Assembly (NCBI GenBank): GCA_021234155.1
Contig: JAJEKV010000032.1
Span: 14,090,283-14,154,282 of the forward strand
Reading direction: 5' to 3'
Length of the DNA stretch: 64,000 nt
Source: Isoetes taiwanensis
Taxonomy: Eukaryota > Streptophyta > Lycopodiopsida > Isoetales > Isoetaceae
Program-made: the position numbers and the translations under genes
In this document: in pieces, positions 30,566 to 42,260 of the stretch
Layout: the number at the start of each line of letters is the position of its first letter
Position numbering within the stretch: the stretch's first letter is position 1
Notes under the pieces: model-generated
Database searches by the model: none
Seen by the model: only the letters and a program-made list of their open reading frames with translations
Told to the model about the DNA's origin: nothing

Positions 30566-33500
30566 TCAGAGGAAAATACGTTTAAGATCTCGTAAAGCAC
30601 CTAAGCTCATCCTTTTCTTTTGGCTTTGACTCGAATTTAATGCCAGTGCCGCACGTAAATTTAAAAGCTCACTTCGTAAAATCTGTAAAAAAAAAATGAA
30701 CAAGTTTTGCGATGAAGATATAGTGGTCAAATGATATTTCAAAAATAGCATACATACATGTTGCATGCGATAGAGAATATTACGCTCACTCATAGCTAGC
30801 TTGATAGCAAGAATAGTTAGTGAATGCCTCTTTTTATCTTGCATGTTCTTGCCCGCAAATATGTCTTTATTGTCAATTAAGCTCTCCTTTCCCTGAAGCA
30901 CAGATTACAGGAAAATGTTCTGTATAGTTAATTGAATAATTATGGCGTTAAATGCGCCCTTACTATATGCTGCAAATTGGCATGGTTATCAAATGTACTA
31001 CATTTACAAAGTAAAAAGAGGATTTGGCAATATCTTATATGTACCTGAAAGAATCTTTTATACTGATCCAATGATTGTTCACAAACTGAAACAAGGTACT
31101 CGGAAGTTTCTATTTGATCTTCCAGGCTGAAACTAGGATCATCTTTTACTCTTCCCTTCTTTTTATTTCCTTCGTCTGTAGCTGCAAATGCCATCTGTGG
31201 CAAAAGAAATGGTCATATCACTTGGTAATTAAGTTCAACATGTAAGTTTGATATAGATGCTGAAAACCAGCTGTGTCTGGCTTATTACGTTTGGTATTCC
31301 TTTACCATCTGTCCAAGTTGAAGGGCAAGGCTTTTGTAAGGGGACCTATTTAGATAAAATGCTAGTTGAAGCTGCACAGCCTTATATGATGACTCTACCA
31401 AGAAGAGAAGGGAAGTAGGAGGATGCATTAATAATTTCGGAGATGCAATTAACCTGCCTCAGATAATTGTCTTGATAATTGATGGTATGCTCGACATAAT
31501 TATGAAATATACTAACCCAACTTCCAATCTAAAGAATGAGAAGTGAGCAATACAGCATAAAATACCAGGGAATCCAATTTGAATCACCTGAACGAAATTC
31601 TGAGCCTGTGAAGGTGGGCTGACAGCAAGGCGAGCAAATGCTAATAATTGTTCTGGTATCCCGCTCATTTGTACTGGAAACCTCATAGGCCTGTTAAAGC
31701 TAAGGTAAAATTTCCAATATAGCAGAAAGAAACAGCCTAAGGTGACACCAATTAGCTTAACAAATGAAATGAACATAACTAGTATGGATACAAAGACAAT
31801 CCATGTACAGCAAGAGCTTCTAGTTTTTTATCTCGTGATTCGTCGTCTTCGTCAATTGTCACAGTTAGCTCCACAGTATTCTCTTTGTTTAGATTATTTG
31901 GGATAAAGCCATAAGATAATAGGAGCTCTGCATTAGATCGTTTTCCATATGAAACAAAAACCTGCAATCATATGCCAAAACACCCCATTGAAAGTACACA
32001 AAGAATGTAGCTGCAACCTTCAAAAACATTTCCTGAACTAGAGCCCAGCTCACCTTTTGATAAGACCTAATAGGAGTTCCACACGTGTTCCAATATCTGG
32101 CAGTAACTGATGCCAGCATTCACAAAGGCCTAACAGATTGGATTAAGGTATGAAAGGAGGATAATGGACATCATAAGCAGTTTGAGACTTGACGACTATA
32201 CGCTTTGTGCGTGTGCTCTATCAGAGAGCAACTATGTACTAAACCTACACCAACTAAATGCTATAGGGTTCATCTCAAGGATAAGAAGCTGGAGAAATGC
32301 AGTGATTATAATGAACCCCGTATGCATCACATACTCCCCTACCGTGGTTCTGCCCTTAGAGATTAGAAATTATGATGTGTGACCATGCTCTTCCTTTAAA
32401 ACAGGCCATTCCACTCAAAACAAGCACGCGCAAGATGTCTAATGATATACATTCAAAAGCATCAGTCCAAACCTCTTCGCCTTTTTCGTATTCACGGTTA
32501 TTGAGAATGATCACTGATTTTGATGAAAAATCAAAATCCAAAAAAGCATCCACCTACAGTATTCAAAGAAAGAAATATCAGCTAAGAACACTACATAAAA
32601 AATGTAAAGCCACGTATCTTGGTTTGATCGATCTTGCATCAAAAGTCTAATATCATTACACTAACCTCTGTGCTATGATTAATCATGTCTCCCCATGGCA
32701 CTAAAGCAAGCTTCCCGAGAGATGGCAAACGGACCTATTAATAGACCATTGGTCATGCATAGCAGAAAAAATCCAAATGCTTAACTGAAGAGTGTCCATT
32801 GGGAGATACCTACAAGTCGAGAAAAGAGGATCCCAAAAGCCCACTTAAACGTCTCCAATGTATAAACCTGCATGGCAACACCACAACATAAGACTATGAA
32901 TAATAAGCTGGTATGACTTGAGATCTTCTAATGTTTGCTTGAGACTAATTTGTTCATTCTTTCAAGGTGGAGCATCTCATCTGGTTACTGGATGTAGAGA
33001 ATTTAAACACTGAATAGACATTTGCAAGAAATATACTTCCCACACAAGATTTTGTAATTAGAGTGCATTTAAACCAAAAAATGAGAGTTCAAGCTACGGC
33101 AAGTAAACTTGCAAATACTGCTAAGTTTTTCTACAATACTATGAACTAAAGCTGGACGAATAGATGTCCATGATGTACCTTTGGATAAAATACTTCGGGA
33201 TGCTTCGAGAAAATGCTTTCGTCTAAACCATGAAATCTATAGAAGTCATAAATATTTCATTAGTTCTTTGAGATCTGGAAGTTTTATGTGCAAAATGATA
33301 TCATACGCAAAGAGACGTACATGTTTGTAACAGTTTCGATCATCTCTAGAGCACGACTTTTAACAGGTAATGGTTCCAAACATGTTTGCACATCCGAGAT
33401 TGACCTAAGAGACAACAAATCATCTTGCTGGTTATGTCCTTCCCAACTTGTTAAGCTAAAATTCACGATGACATAACTTTCAAGCCTCCAAAATGAGTAT

Positions 33501-34627
33501 AACCCATCAAAAAAAATTATAAAGCCTTAGAGGTAGATTTGATCCACTGGAAGCATAGCTTGTTTGTATCTAAATGATGACATGTATTATGGATAAATAT
33601 CTTGTAGTAAATTACCATTGCAGTATTGAACTTGGATTCTTGGGCAATGCATCGATATAACTCTGCCATCGGGACTGCTTTCCTAAAGCAGCCTCATAAA
33701 TGAGATATGAGGCAAGAGTAGGCCATTCAGGTACTCCATTTTCCTTGAGCAACTTACCAGCTTCAGAACAGCTCCATTCCTTGCATAAGAAAATGCTTCA
33801 GAAAAAGACTCAAGCACCAGACGTACAAGGTTATGGGAGCTTGACAGGTCAATAAGGTTTCATGACTGTGTATAGAAAGGCTGTCAAACTCCAATTTTTT
33901 AAAATGGATTAAATGCTCATGCTCAAAGAGTTTCTTCGACAAGATTGCTAGCCTAGTACAATGTTGATATAATGAACATGGCTCAAATCTCGCTTGTTCT
34001 TTGTTGTTTGATTCGTTTATTTGATTGTAGAGAGTCTTATAGTCTGTTAGTTCGTTTGAAGTGCAACAACAGTTTTCTATCTTGTGGTAGTTTATTTGAA
34101 ATTTAACTACTTGAAGTTTATGCAATGGGGGAATTCAATGGTTCTACTGAAGATAAATTATTGCCACCAACAGCACTGATGGTGTTGCAACCAAGCCAGC
34201 AGAGTAACATGCATGCAAGACGTTCCATATATGACACTAATAAGTTATGGCTGTTAAAACAGCTGCAGTATCCAGGTTCATGATTCTTCAACTTCCATAA
34301 GTGCAAAATTGAAAGCAAATTGTAACATACAGATTCATAAGTAATCAACACTTCGGAAGGAACATAGAGCAGCCTATCCCCGCGCCAAATTTTCTTGTTT
34401 GCAACAAGGCCACGGCCGCCGGAATCCACCTTCTCGAGCTCAACCTTCTGAGGAGGCAGATTTTGTTTAGCAAGCCAATCCTGAAGAGCCGTTGCACTTT
34501 CCAAGGATTGGAGGTTGCATCCCCATGGAACCGCATTCACACAAACACTGCTGCGATGGGAATGCGGGTAAACAATTCCCGGATTAGAGAGACTGATCCA
34601 AATGTTGGTGAGCTTCAGAGCTTCCAT
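30566..34627 (-). CDS. SET-domain protein lysine methyltransferase, Rubisco LSMT-like, probably chloroplast
   Basis: Twelve exons join in frame with GT-AG introns: 34627-34331, 33779-33616, 33404-33321, 33236-33179, 32867-32814, 32734-32666, 32553-32473, 31961-31792, 31690-31588, 31194-31045, 30892-30758 and 30682-30566. Together they make 493 residues, the usual length of plant Rubisco large-subunit methyltransferase-like proteins. Residues 1-50 look like a plastid transit peptide. The split SET domain starts at LPPQKVELEKV (about 60), has the S-adenosyl-methionine and active-site motif DMINHS (235-240) and the tyrosine motif SYGKRSN...SYGF (273-288). The substrate-binding helical domain follows to the C-terminus. 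Known relatives trimethylate lysines in Rubisco or fructose-bisphosphate aldolase; the substrate here is not known. No internal stop or frameshift was seen. Confidence 0.88.
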
Positions 34628-36829
34628 AGCCAACTCTTGAAGATAAATATAAAGTGCTTTTCATTCGTATAATATAGGAACGCATATCTTTATTGCGTTT
34701 CTTTTTTTTTTTAATTCTAGATATAGGGGAGGGTCGCCATTCGCGGCGCCCGTCTATTGGCGGCTACGAGATTTTATGTTTTAGTGTTTTTTAGGGTTCC
34801 TATTACAATTTCGGCCAAAACGCATGCGGCTCCTGCGTCGACCAGAGAGGGCTCTGTCTTCTTAGCCAAAGAAGACCTTGTCACAACCACTATTTGCTTG
34901 TTCACAGCCAGGTATCGATATTGCTATTCATGAGGATGAGGATTCTTGTTGATCTTGAAAATTTTTAAAGATGACGAAAGTAAATTTCTTGTTTGTTTTT
35001 CCTTTCTCTGTCAAAAGCTTATAAGTTTTTTTCCCTTGGAACCAGACCTCATATCCAAATTACCATCTACAAGCAGGCCATGAAAGCACGAGTCGTTTAT
35101 AGTGTTTTGAACTAATACTCTGCATACCTGCTTGTTCGACATTCAAGACAGGATGCAACAGCTATACCTGTGCAATTATAGGACTTACTGTGAAAGGAGC
35201 TCAGGAAGCTCAATATTTATGTGGGGTTTTCAGAAATCCTGTGAAGGAATTGTAGAGGTATTGTCCATCATAGTATTGTTCTTTTTTTTTCTAATCTACA
35301 TCCTATTCAGGTGTTTGAGAGCCATCCTACTCAGGTAGTTGCAGAAGATATGCCATCCAACATAAGAAGGTTTTTTATTTGCTGAAAGTATTCAGTCATA
35401 ATAAACTGTGCACCTAGCAAAGTTCCCATAGTTCATAATGTAAGAACTATAGAGAAGATACGTTGTCCAACTCAAGAAGGTTTGTTTATTTGCTGAAAGT
35501 CTTTTCACTACAAAGTTTGCCAATGATTGTTTGTCTGAAATTTGTAGGAATTGTGGCCAGATTTGCAACTGCAAGAAGAGGGGCATGCACAAGAAGGACC
35601 ACAGCTGCAATGTCCGGCAGAATTTACACGTCTAGTAGCTTTTCCTCTCAGGTGTGCCAATTGGGATTGGCACAACTCGACACATAAAGGTCAGACTTGT
35701 GGCGAATGAGATGATGTGTGTTGCTTGCATGAGCTGTAGAGCTGAGAAGCCTGAGCTGCCTGTAGAGCTGGAGAGCTGGATACAATATGAGCCTTCACAA
35801 GATGGCCATTTTCCATGCCTGTGCTCCAGACATGATCACCGATCACCAGATTTGATGATGGCATGAGGCCTTTGACAGATGGAGGCAACTAAATCTTGCG
35901 GTTACATCACAAGATGCTTGGAGGGGTCGAGGAGTAGGATGACATTGTCATTCTTAAGAGTAGCCCATAAGCATCCAGAGTACTTTGGTGATACAGTCAA
36001 GCCATGGAGGCCACTCACTATACCAGTACCTATACGTAAAAGGGATGCCTGTAGCATCAAGCCTCATCTTGAGCAGGGGACTTGGTTTCTGCTTAACGCA
36101 TTCTGCACAATGATTGTTTGTTTGGCCAATGCTTAATGCATCATGCGCAATGATTATTTGTCCGTGCAGAGATTCCACCAATCCATTTTACAAGTTTTAT
36201 TGTGTTGGTGGCTGCCATCCAATCAAAACTGCAAATTCAGCGGATTCATTATTCATTTTTCAGTTTTCAGTTTTCAGTTTTCTTAAACATTTAAGACTGC
36301 TATGAGAAATTTAAACAATTTTCATAAGCTCAAAATAGATTGATGACATCAACCATGGTGGTAATTGATTTCAACATTTTGTTGTGACAAATTTGATTGG
36401 ATTTTAGCATCGAATTCTGTTTGTTCTTCAATCTTGGTCATCGTAGCCTTCAATGGGCCAATCTTGGAGCCTATGGGGCTGCCACCTGAGCCTTAGTGGT
36501 ACTAATACCCCCCTCACTTTGCCACCTCATATGTTGAGGTGGCATTGTCAATTTGGCGCAAGACGAATCTTGCCATGTAGGATACCTCGTTGGGCATCTT
36601 GCAACGTTGCATGTATAGCCTTGGAGATGCTTATGTGGGTGTTAATTTGATTATGCACTTAAGTGGGCAGCCAATGGACACCCTCCCCTACCCCTCATTT
36701 TACGAATATTCTAAAAATACCCCTAGAAACAGGCATTTGGCTCAAATGGCAATAACTTTCTTGTGATCAATCAACAAATAAATTCACGCGCTTCTCCAAA
36801 CTTTCATTTAAAGAGCAGGGAAGGTCATG
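34628..36829. other. Region upstream of the SET gene, no gene recognised
   Basis: Contains the SET promoter near 34630-34960 and short coding-like stretches without a recognisable family, for example a Cys-rich CGQICNCKKRGMHKKDHSC near 35550-35610. Two imperfect 40-bp tandem repeats with AATGATT(G/A)TTTG lie at about 36090-36165. A CAGTTTT triplet repeat lies at about 36260. Confidence 0.35.
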
Positions 36830-37453
36830 AAACCCTTCCTAATTTCAGGTAGGTCAGGTAAAACCCTTAAGGTATTTTAGTTTGGAAAATAGGAAGTTTC
36901 CAGGAAGTGGGAAGAGGTTTCCGCGTAGAAATAGGGAAGGGTTTACGTTTTGCGTAGGAAGGGGTTTTCACGGAAATAGGAAGGGTTTCCACCCTTGTTT
37001 TTTTAATTCATAATATTCATGCTTTTCAACAGACCACGCTTTTCTAGACGGACGTCGCCTATTAATGGGGCACACTTATAAATATGCAGGTCACCCGAGA
37101 ATTCAAAATTTAATTCATATGGAAACCCTTCCTATTTTCCAATGCCATAGGAAAATAGGAAGGGTTTCTACAAATGAGGGAAAATCGGAAGGGTTTCCAC
37201 ATCTGATCAAAAATTTCTAAAGGGTATGCACTAATTTTTTTTAATATCGCTTCAATTCAGCTTCCTAGTGTTTTCTCCAACTACCTTATAGATGCCAGTG
37301 GATGATTTGGACGGGCGGCTGTAGCACGCGCTTAGCAGCAGCATCTTGCCCCACACGGGTTAGGGCAACAGTTTATAAGGATCCTGCAACAAAAGATAAT
37401 TTTAGGTTTCACATATCTTTGTGGCCTTTAGATTGAGGCTTGTAGATCAAACA
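36830..37453 (+). repeat. Inverted repeat pair, left arm, with GGAAACCCTTCC hairpins
   Basis: The reverse complement of 62322-63020, sharing GATCAAACACAT at the inner end, a GC-rich stretch GCACGCGCTTAGCAGCAGC and a cluster of GGAAACCCTTCCTATTTTCC words in both directions. A hairpin with 19 of 20 pairs lies at 37121-37168. No ORF of note. Confidence 0.85.
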
Positions 37454-39004
37454 CATAGTAACATAGGTCTCGGTGAAGGGATGCGGGAGCCGGATAATGA
37501 AGACTAGTTTCCAGCCATTTCTTCATACATGTCATTTTTTATTTTTCTGCTACGAATTGTGTTCATCGCAAAAAAGGCAATTCCAATAAAGGACATTTGC
37601 TTTGTATTTTGACGGCAGTCTTAGGATATGTAGGATTTCTCTCTTCTTAATTCATCTGGTAAACCTCATAACCTGATGATTGGTCAGGAACAGCAAAAGT
37701 TGATGTTAATTGATTGGAGTCTTGCATAATTTTATGGATGTAGTTATAGACACAGAAATCTTGAAATTAAAAATGCATCTTGCTATTGTGTAGCCCTCTC
37801 CTTGGGGCCATTGTCGGAGCAAATTTACCACTTTCATCATCAATTTATATCTCTATCAACTATCAGCTAAGTCATTCGATAATTTTTTTAAAGGTGTCAT
37901 GCAATGCTTGAATTCATTTGATGTTAATTTATATTTAAATGATCCTTTTGTTTTGTTTGTATAGGTCTCCTGAGGGGCCTGCCATCACCATTCGCCTTCT
38001 CTTCTGAAGATATCTAGCTTTAAAAAATTTAGAACTACAAGAAATTTATCGCGGCGGCCAAGACCGCCGCGAACATTTCTCTTTCCTCACTCCTATGTGT
38101 GGGATGGTCTCGTTCATTAGTTGCAATATAACAATAAAGAATTAGAGACAAATGCACTTTTAATGACGGAATAAAAAATAAGGTCATTGGGGCATGGTTA
38201 GGTTACTGAATATGTTAAAGGGTCCATAAAAAGATGCATCTATCCAAATATAAAAACGAACATTTCACAAACTAGAAATTCACCAGATTAAAAGAAGAAA
38301 TGCAATTGCATATTATGTTACACAAACTTTTGATGGTCGCTAATGTCGACAAACAATCGAGACTAAAGAAGGCTTTTATCAAGGGAAAATCAACTTATAA
38401 ACACAAGTCAAACTTGATTTTTTTTCTTTCTTTATGTAATGCAAGGGCTATTCATGCTAAGCATAACATGCTTCCCTTCCTTATTGCCACCCTTATGCAT
38501 CTTGTTAAGGAAAACAAACATGTTGTAAACGCCCATCATGTTAGGGTAACAATAAAGGACAACAATAGAGCATGTTCAACTCGTTCAACAACCAACTATT
38601 GCAAAAAAACTGAAAATTTAGCAATAAACTAAGTTGGAAAACATATCTAGATTTAAAATTTGATTCTAATTATGGATAGCCTTGCAAGATTGCACGATGT
38701 TGTGTCCAAGTAGACAAAATTCATTCAAATTCTTAAGCAAGAACATAATTTATGATAGGTGAGAATTATCAAGGCTTCAAGTGTCACATGTTCCTTCACT
38801 ATTTCAGTCTCCATTTCTATAATGTATTGGTGAGAAAATTTGACATCCACACATCATTTGTTTTAGGATTTAGCCATCTTACCACATTTTCAACTGGATT
38901 TCTGAGAGCATTTGTAAACCCTTGGTATGCTGCATTACTAATTAAGCTGTCATTTATATCCACCTCCATCTGTATTAATTTTTTCTTGTTCCAACGATGG
39001 ACTG
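37454..39004. other. No gene recognised
   Basis: AT-rich sequence with a CACTA-like terminus near 38030. A 110-codon frame at 38300-38632 has no recognised similarity and a composition typical of chance. Confidence 0.4.
38028..38076 (+). repeat. CACTA-like terminal sequence with GC hairpin
   Basis: AACTACAAGAAATTTATCG followed by the perfect inverted repeat CGCGGCGG/CCGCCGCG resembles the end of a CACTA (En/Spm) DNA transposon, which begins CACTACAAGAAA. The first two bases differ and no opposite end was found. Confidence 0.35.
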
Positions 39005-39769
39005 TGTTAAAGCATCAAACTTGTTTACACGTTTGCAGAATGCCCTTCTCAGTTCCTTCAAACGCATGCGCAAATGCCTTACCAGCAGCTAAGAACCTCT
39101 TGATGCGAATTTGTGTGTCCTTTGTACGTGATAATCTTCTCGAATAATCAAACGCAACTTAAGGAACCAATGGAAGAAATCCCCTGAGTTCATGATCTTC
39201 CCACAAAGCTACTCCAGCTTCATCATCAGCAGATCCAGATGACATGTTAACATTCTCCAAGCAATTAGAAGAATATGTAGAACCACACTCAGATTCACAC
39301 AATCTGTTCAACATAATTAAACAATGCTTCCAGAATGAAGTTCTTGCAGCTAAGTAACTGCTGTTCATCAGCCTCATTTCCAAGTGCAAGTTCTGGCCTG
39401 CATGCAAGCCACTCTATGAACACCAAAATGGATGGAAAAAGAGGGCTTGCTGATATATCTTTGGATTTTAAGCATGAGGTCATAAAGCAAGCTGCAAATT
39501 CAAATGCTGCAGTAAAAGCATACTTAAAAAGAGCTGAGCGCTGTAAAATGTCAGCATAAGTATGTTGATAGACATCAAGACCCACATTATGCACAGTAAA
39601 TATCAATATCGAAATGAGCTGAAGCGCACCAGCAGCAGCCCTATTTATAGCTGGAAGACCAGTTGAACTATCCGAAGATAACATAGCTTCTAAGACAGTT
39701 TCATCCACAGAAAGAAACTGCTCTAGCTCATGCAAAGTTGCCGAATAGACCTCTGAAAAGGTCTCAAGA
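39005..39769 (-). pseudogene. SMG7-like (nonsense-mediated decay factor) exon fragment
   Basis: After a splice acceptor TTTGTGCAG at 39770, the minus strand reads SLETFSEVYSATLHELEQFL, then FPSILVFIEWLACRPELA, LWEDHELRGFLPLVP and RIKRFLAAGKAFAH. These blocks match, in order, the conserved central region of plant SMG7/EST1-type proteins as I know them. A frameshift near 39360-39400 and an in-frame TAA at 39159-39161 (right after FLPLVP) break the frame. The N-terminal 14-3-3-like domain is not seen upstream. SMG7 works in mRNA quality control and meiotic exit in Arabidopsis. This piece looks like a decayed partial gene copy. Confidence 0.7.
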
Positions 39770-40504
39770 CTGCACAAACCAACCACACCTCAATTCTACC
39801 TTAAAGAAAAAGGACAAATTCATATACAAAAAAAAGCTATCAAACTCACCTCGTCCGTGTAAATAAAATGCCATTGAGGCACACAAATCGCACATAAAAA
39901 CTTTTTCTCCTTTCTAAAGCTTTATTAACATTATTTAACAAAACAACAAGGATAGAAATCCAGTATGTTCGGGTTTTATAATAGAGGAAGAATGCACCAA
40001 TAACTTCTGCTCAAGCAATCAATCCAAGCTAGAAATGAGATACAGGAAAAGAATACTTTTGTTAAAGAAGCACCGGACAGTTTTGGGATCTAGAGCCGCA
40101 GCATCATTGCTTGGAGAAGGGCGGCGGACTCAGAGAAGGGGCGTGGATTCTGCGGCAGGCCGAAGCAAACCAAACGCGGAGAAGAAGAATGGCATTGATC
40201 TGTGCCCAGCTATGGCGGCGCCAACATATTGCTCGGTTCATCTTGCCGCACGTGGTTCTCAGATTTTACAAACAAATTAAACACAATTGATTGACGACGG
40301 GGAGAAAATAAAGACTTTTTTTAGGCGGACGGAAAAAATGAAACTGCTTTATATATGTTTAGATAAGCTTTACGCACATTTTGGTATTTGTGATGTTAGT
40401 TCTATGCCATGTCAGTATCAAAATATTGCAGGTTATTTTCTTCTTCTTTTTTTATTGAAGGTGGTTCCAGGTTATCTTCTCTTGTAGTAAAATGCTGCAG
40501 GTTA
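39770..40504. other. No gene recognised
   Basis: Would be intronic sequence if the SMG7-like fragment extended upstream. A plus frame at 40035-40280 shows no known family. Confidence 0.35.
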
Positions 40505-41285
40505 TTAAAAAACCTCGCCCTTTTGGGTTTTCGAGAAAAAACCCTAGCGATAAACTCTCGACAAAGGGCTTGGACAATGCAAGGTTGCTAAACATTCCAA
40601 AAAAAAACCCAAGCTCCACAGAGAATACTGAAGTCGCGCATCACCCCTGCACTTGCACATCACCAACACAAAAAACACAATAGAGAAAAATAAAACCTAA
40701 AAAATGCAAGGGGCTATTCAGGCGAGCCACGCCACAAAACGTCGAAAAAGCGAGGGGTTGATCATGGGTGCCACGCGACAATATTTAATAAAGAACATTA
40801 TATAAATAACAAACCTGAGAGACGAGAAAGCGCCGATGAGAAGCTGATGAAGAAGTCTGAAAGAAATAGCAATCTTCCAACTGAATGAGCGACCCAAAAA
40901 TGCATGTGATGCATGCATGCTCGTCGTGACGTGACTCGCATGAAACAACAACATCCTGAAACCAGAGAACTTTCTTTTTAATCCGAGGCGAAGGTCGAAG
41001 GATTGTCCCATGTTGTTGGACAAAAAGCTAAAATAGAAGTGATACAAAAAGGAGAAGAACCACCGAGAAAGGTCAACCCATGCAAGAAGAAGTCCCCCCT
41101 CTGCATGAGATCAAAGAACAATCAAGGAACACTGCTGAGAGACGAGAAAGCACTGATGAGAAGCTGATGAATAACTCTGGAAGCAATAGCGATCTTCCAA
41201 CTGAATGAGCGGCCCAAAAATGCATGCAGTGCATGCATGCTCGTATTGCACGAGGATCTCGATTTGCTACGCAGATCAATGGAAT
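40505..41285 (+). repeat. Repeat X, copy 1
   Basis: Homologous to 49919-50775. It begins AAACCTCGCCCTTTT and contains an internal direct repeat (about 40815-40935 and 41130-41255) with AGAAAGC(G/A)C(C/T)GATGAGAAGCTGATGAA and an alternating GCATGCATGC run. Non-coding. Nature unknown; direct internal repeats with a central spacer resemble a small non-autonomous retroelement. Confidence 0.7.
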
Positions 41286-41860
41286 TAATTTATTCCGCAA
41301 AATTGCAGAATTTCGGCAAAGCTGGTTTTTTTCCTCTTAATTTTACTCATGGTTACAAAAAAGCCAAGAGGATACTCGCTAGTAATCAATGGGTTCCATA
41401 AAATTCTAGGACCATATTTTATGAATGATGCTAGATCTGCAGGTTCAAGTTTCAACCAGACTTAAAATTTCAATATAAACCCACAACTTGTGTACCTAGA
41501 TTTTGTACACTGGGACAAGGAAATACTTTGTGTGGCATCAAGATATGTATTTCAAGGATTAAATTATTGCCCATTGATACTGATCCTTCTTTTGGGAAGT
41601 ATGGGAAGTGCAGGGTATCAGAGGTGGATGATTTTGAGCGAATGAACCCATGTTCCTATTCAAATGCACCTCGTGGTGGATGCTATGCACGCTTTTTAAA
41701 TGGCATATTCTTTTATGCTAGGCTCTTAGCTATAGGGGTATTGGCTTGAAGGATGTCCAATCAAAAGCAGCAAGACTGTAACTGGGAGGGTTATTGGTAA
41801 TGCTTTTGACGTATTGTTTGCTACTGCTATCTGATCTATATATGTTCTTATGTTTCGCGC
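41286..41860. other. No gene recognised
   Basis: AT-rich. One 73-codon frame at 41528-41749 without recognisable features. Confidence 0.35.
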
Positions 41861-41869
41861 TTATCCGAC

Positions 41870-42260
41870 CGTCCGTTTGAGATCCGACGGCTCACGTGGG
41901 TTTGGGACGTATCCTACGGCCCAGATGGCCTGGGAGTTTACATATAATATGTGTACCGCGGTCCTACGGTCCAGATTGATCTGATCCTGACCGCCGGTCC
42001 GAGATTCGACGGCTCACGTGGCTCGGGGACACATCCTACGGTCCACGTGGCTTTGGGAATTATATGTAATAGATCCTATGGCTCATATTGCTTTTATATG
42101 GTGAGATCTTGATCGTTGATCGAGTTTAAGATCCTAAGGCTCATATTGAATGCTCGTTCCTTAAGGAAATGCTTTTAAAAATTTTTATGTTATTGAGAGA
42201 ATTCGAACCCTGGTCCTCAATTCCCCAAACCCCCCACTCTAACCACTAGACCAAACATTA
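41870..42260 (-). repeat. tRNA-headed repeat E2 with seven CGGCTCACGTGG-like units
   Basis: On the minus strand the head (42258-42199) has box A TTGGTCTAGTGGTTAGA and box B AGGGTTCGAATTC. The body has seven diverged units of the form ATCC(T)ACGGCTCACGTGG at 41881, 41911, 41961, 42004, 42032, 42072 and 42131, three of them with an intact CACGTG. The family is shared with E1 (about 24490-24803). Confidence 0.6.

Noticed and set aside
35540-35650. Metallothionein-like Cys cluster
   Set aside because: Only a few Cys residues, soon followed by stops, with no CXC pairs in the known arrangement.
38300-38632. A 110-codon plus frame
   Set aside because: No start context, no domain and AT-rich composition; consistent with chance.
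40840-41190. CTGATGA words suggesting a hammerhead ribozyme or C/D-box snoRNA in repeat X
   Set aside because: No GAAA partner with a proper stem II and no cleavage-site context in all copies. The putative D box (CTGA) is lost in copy 2, so the core is not conserved.
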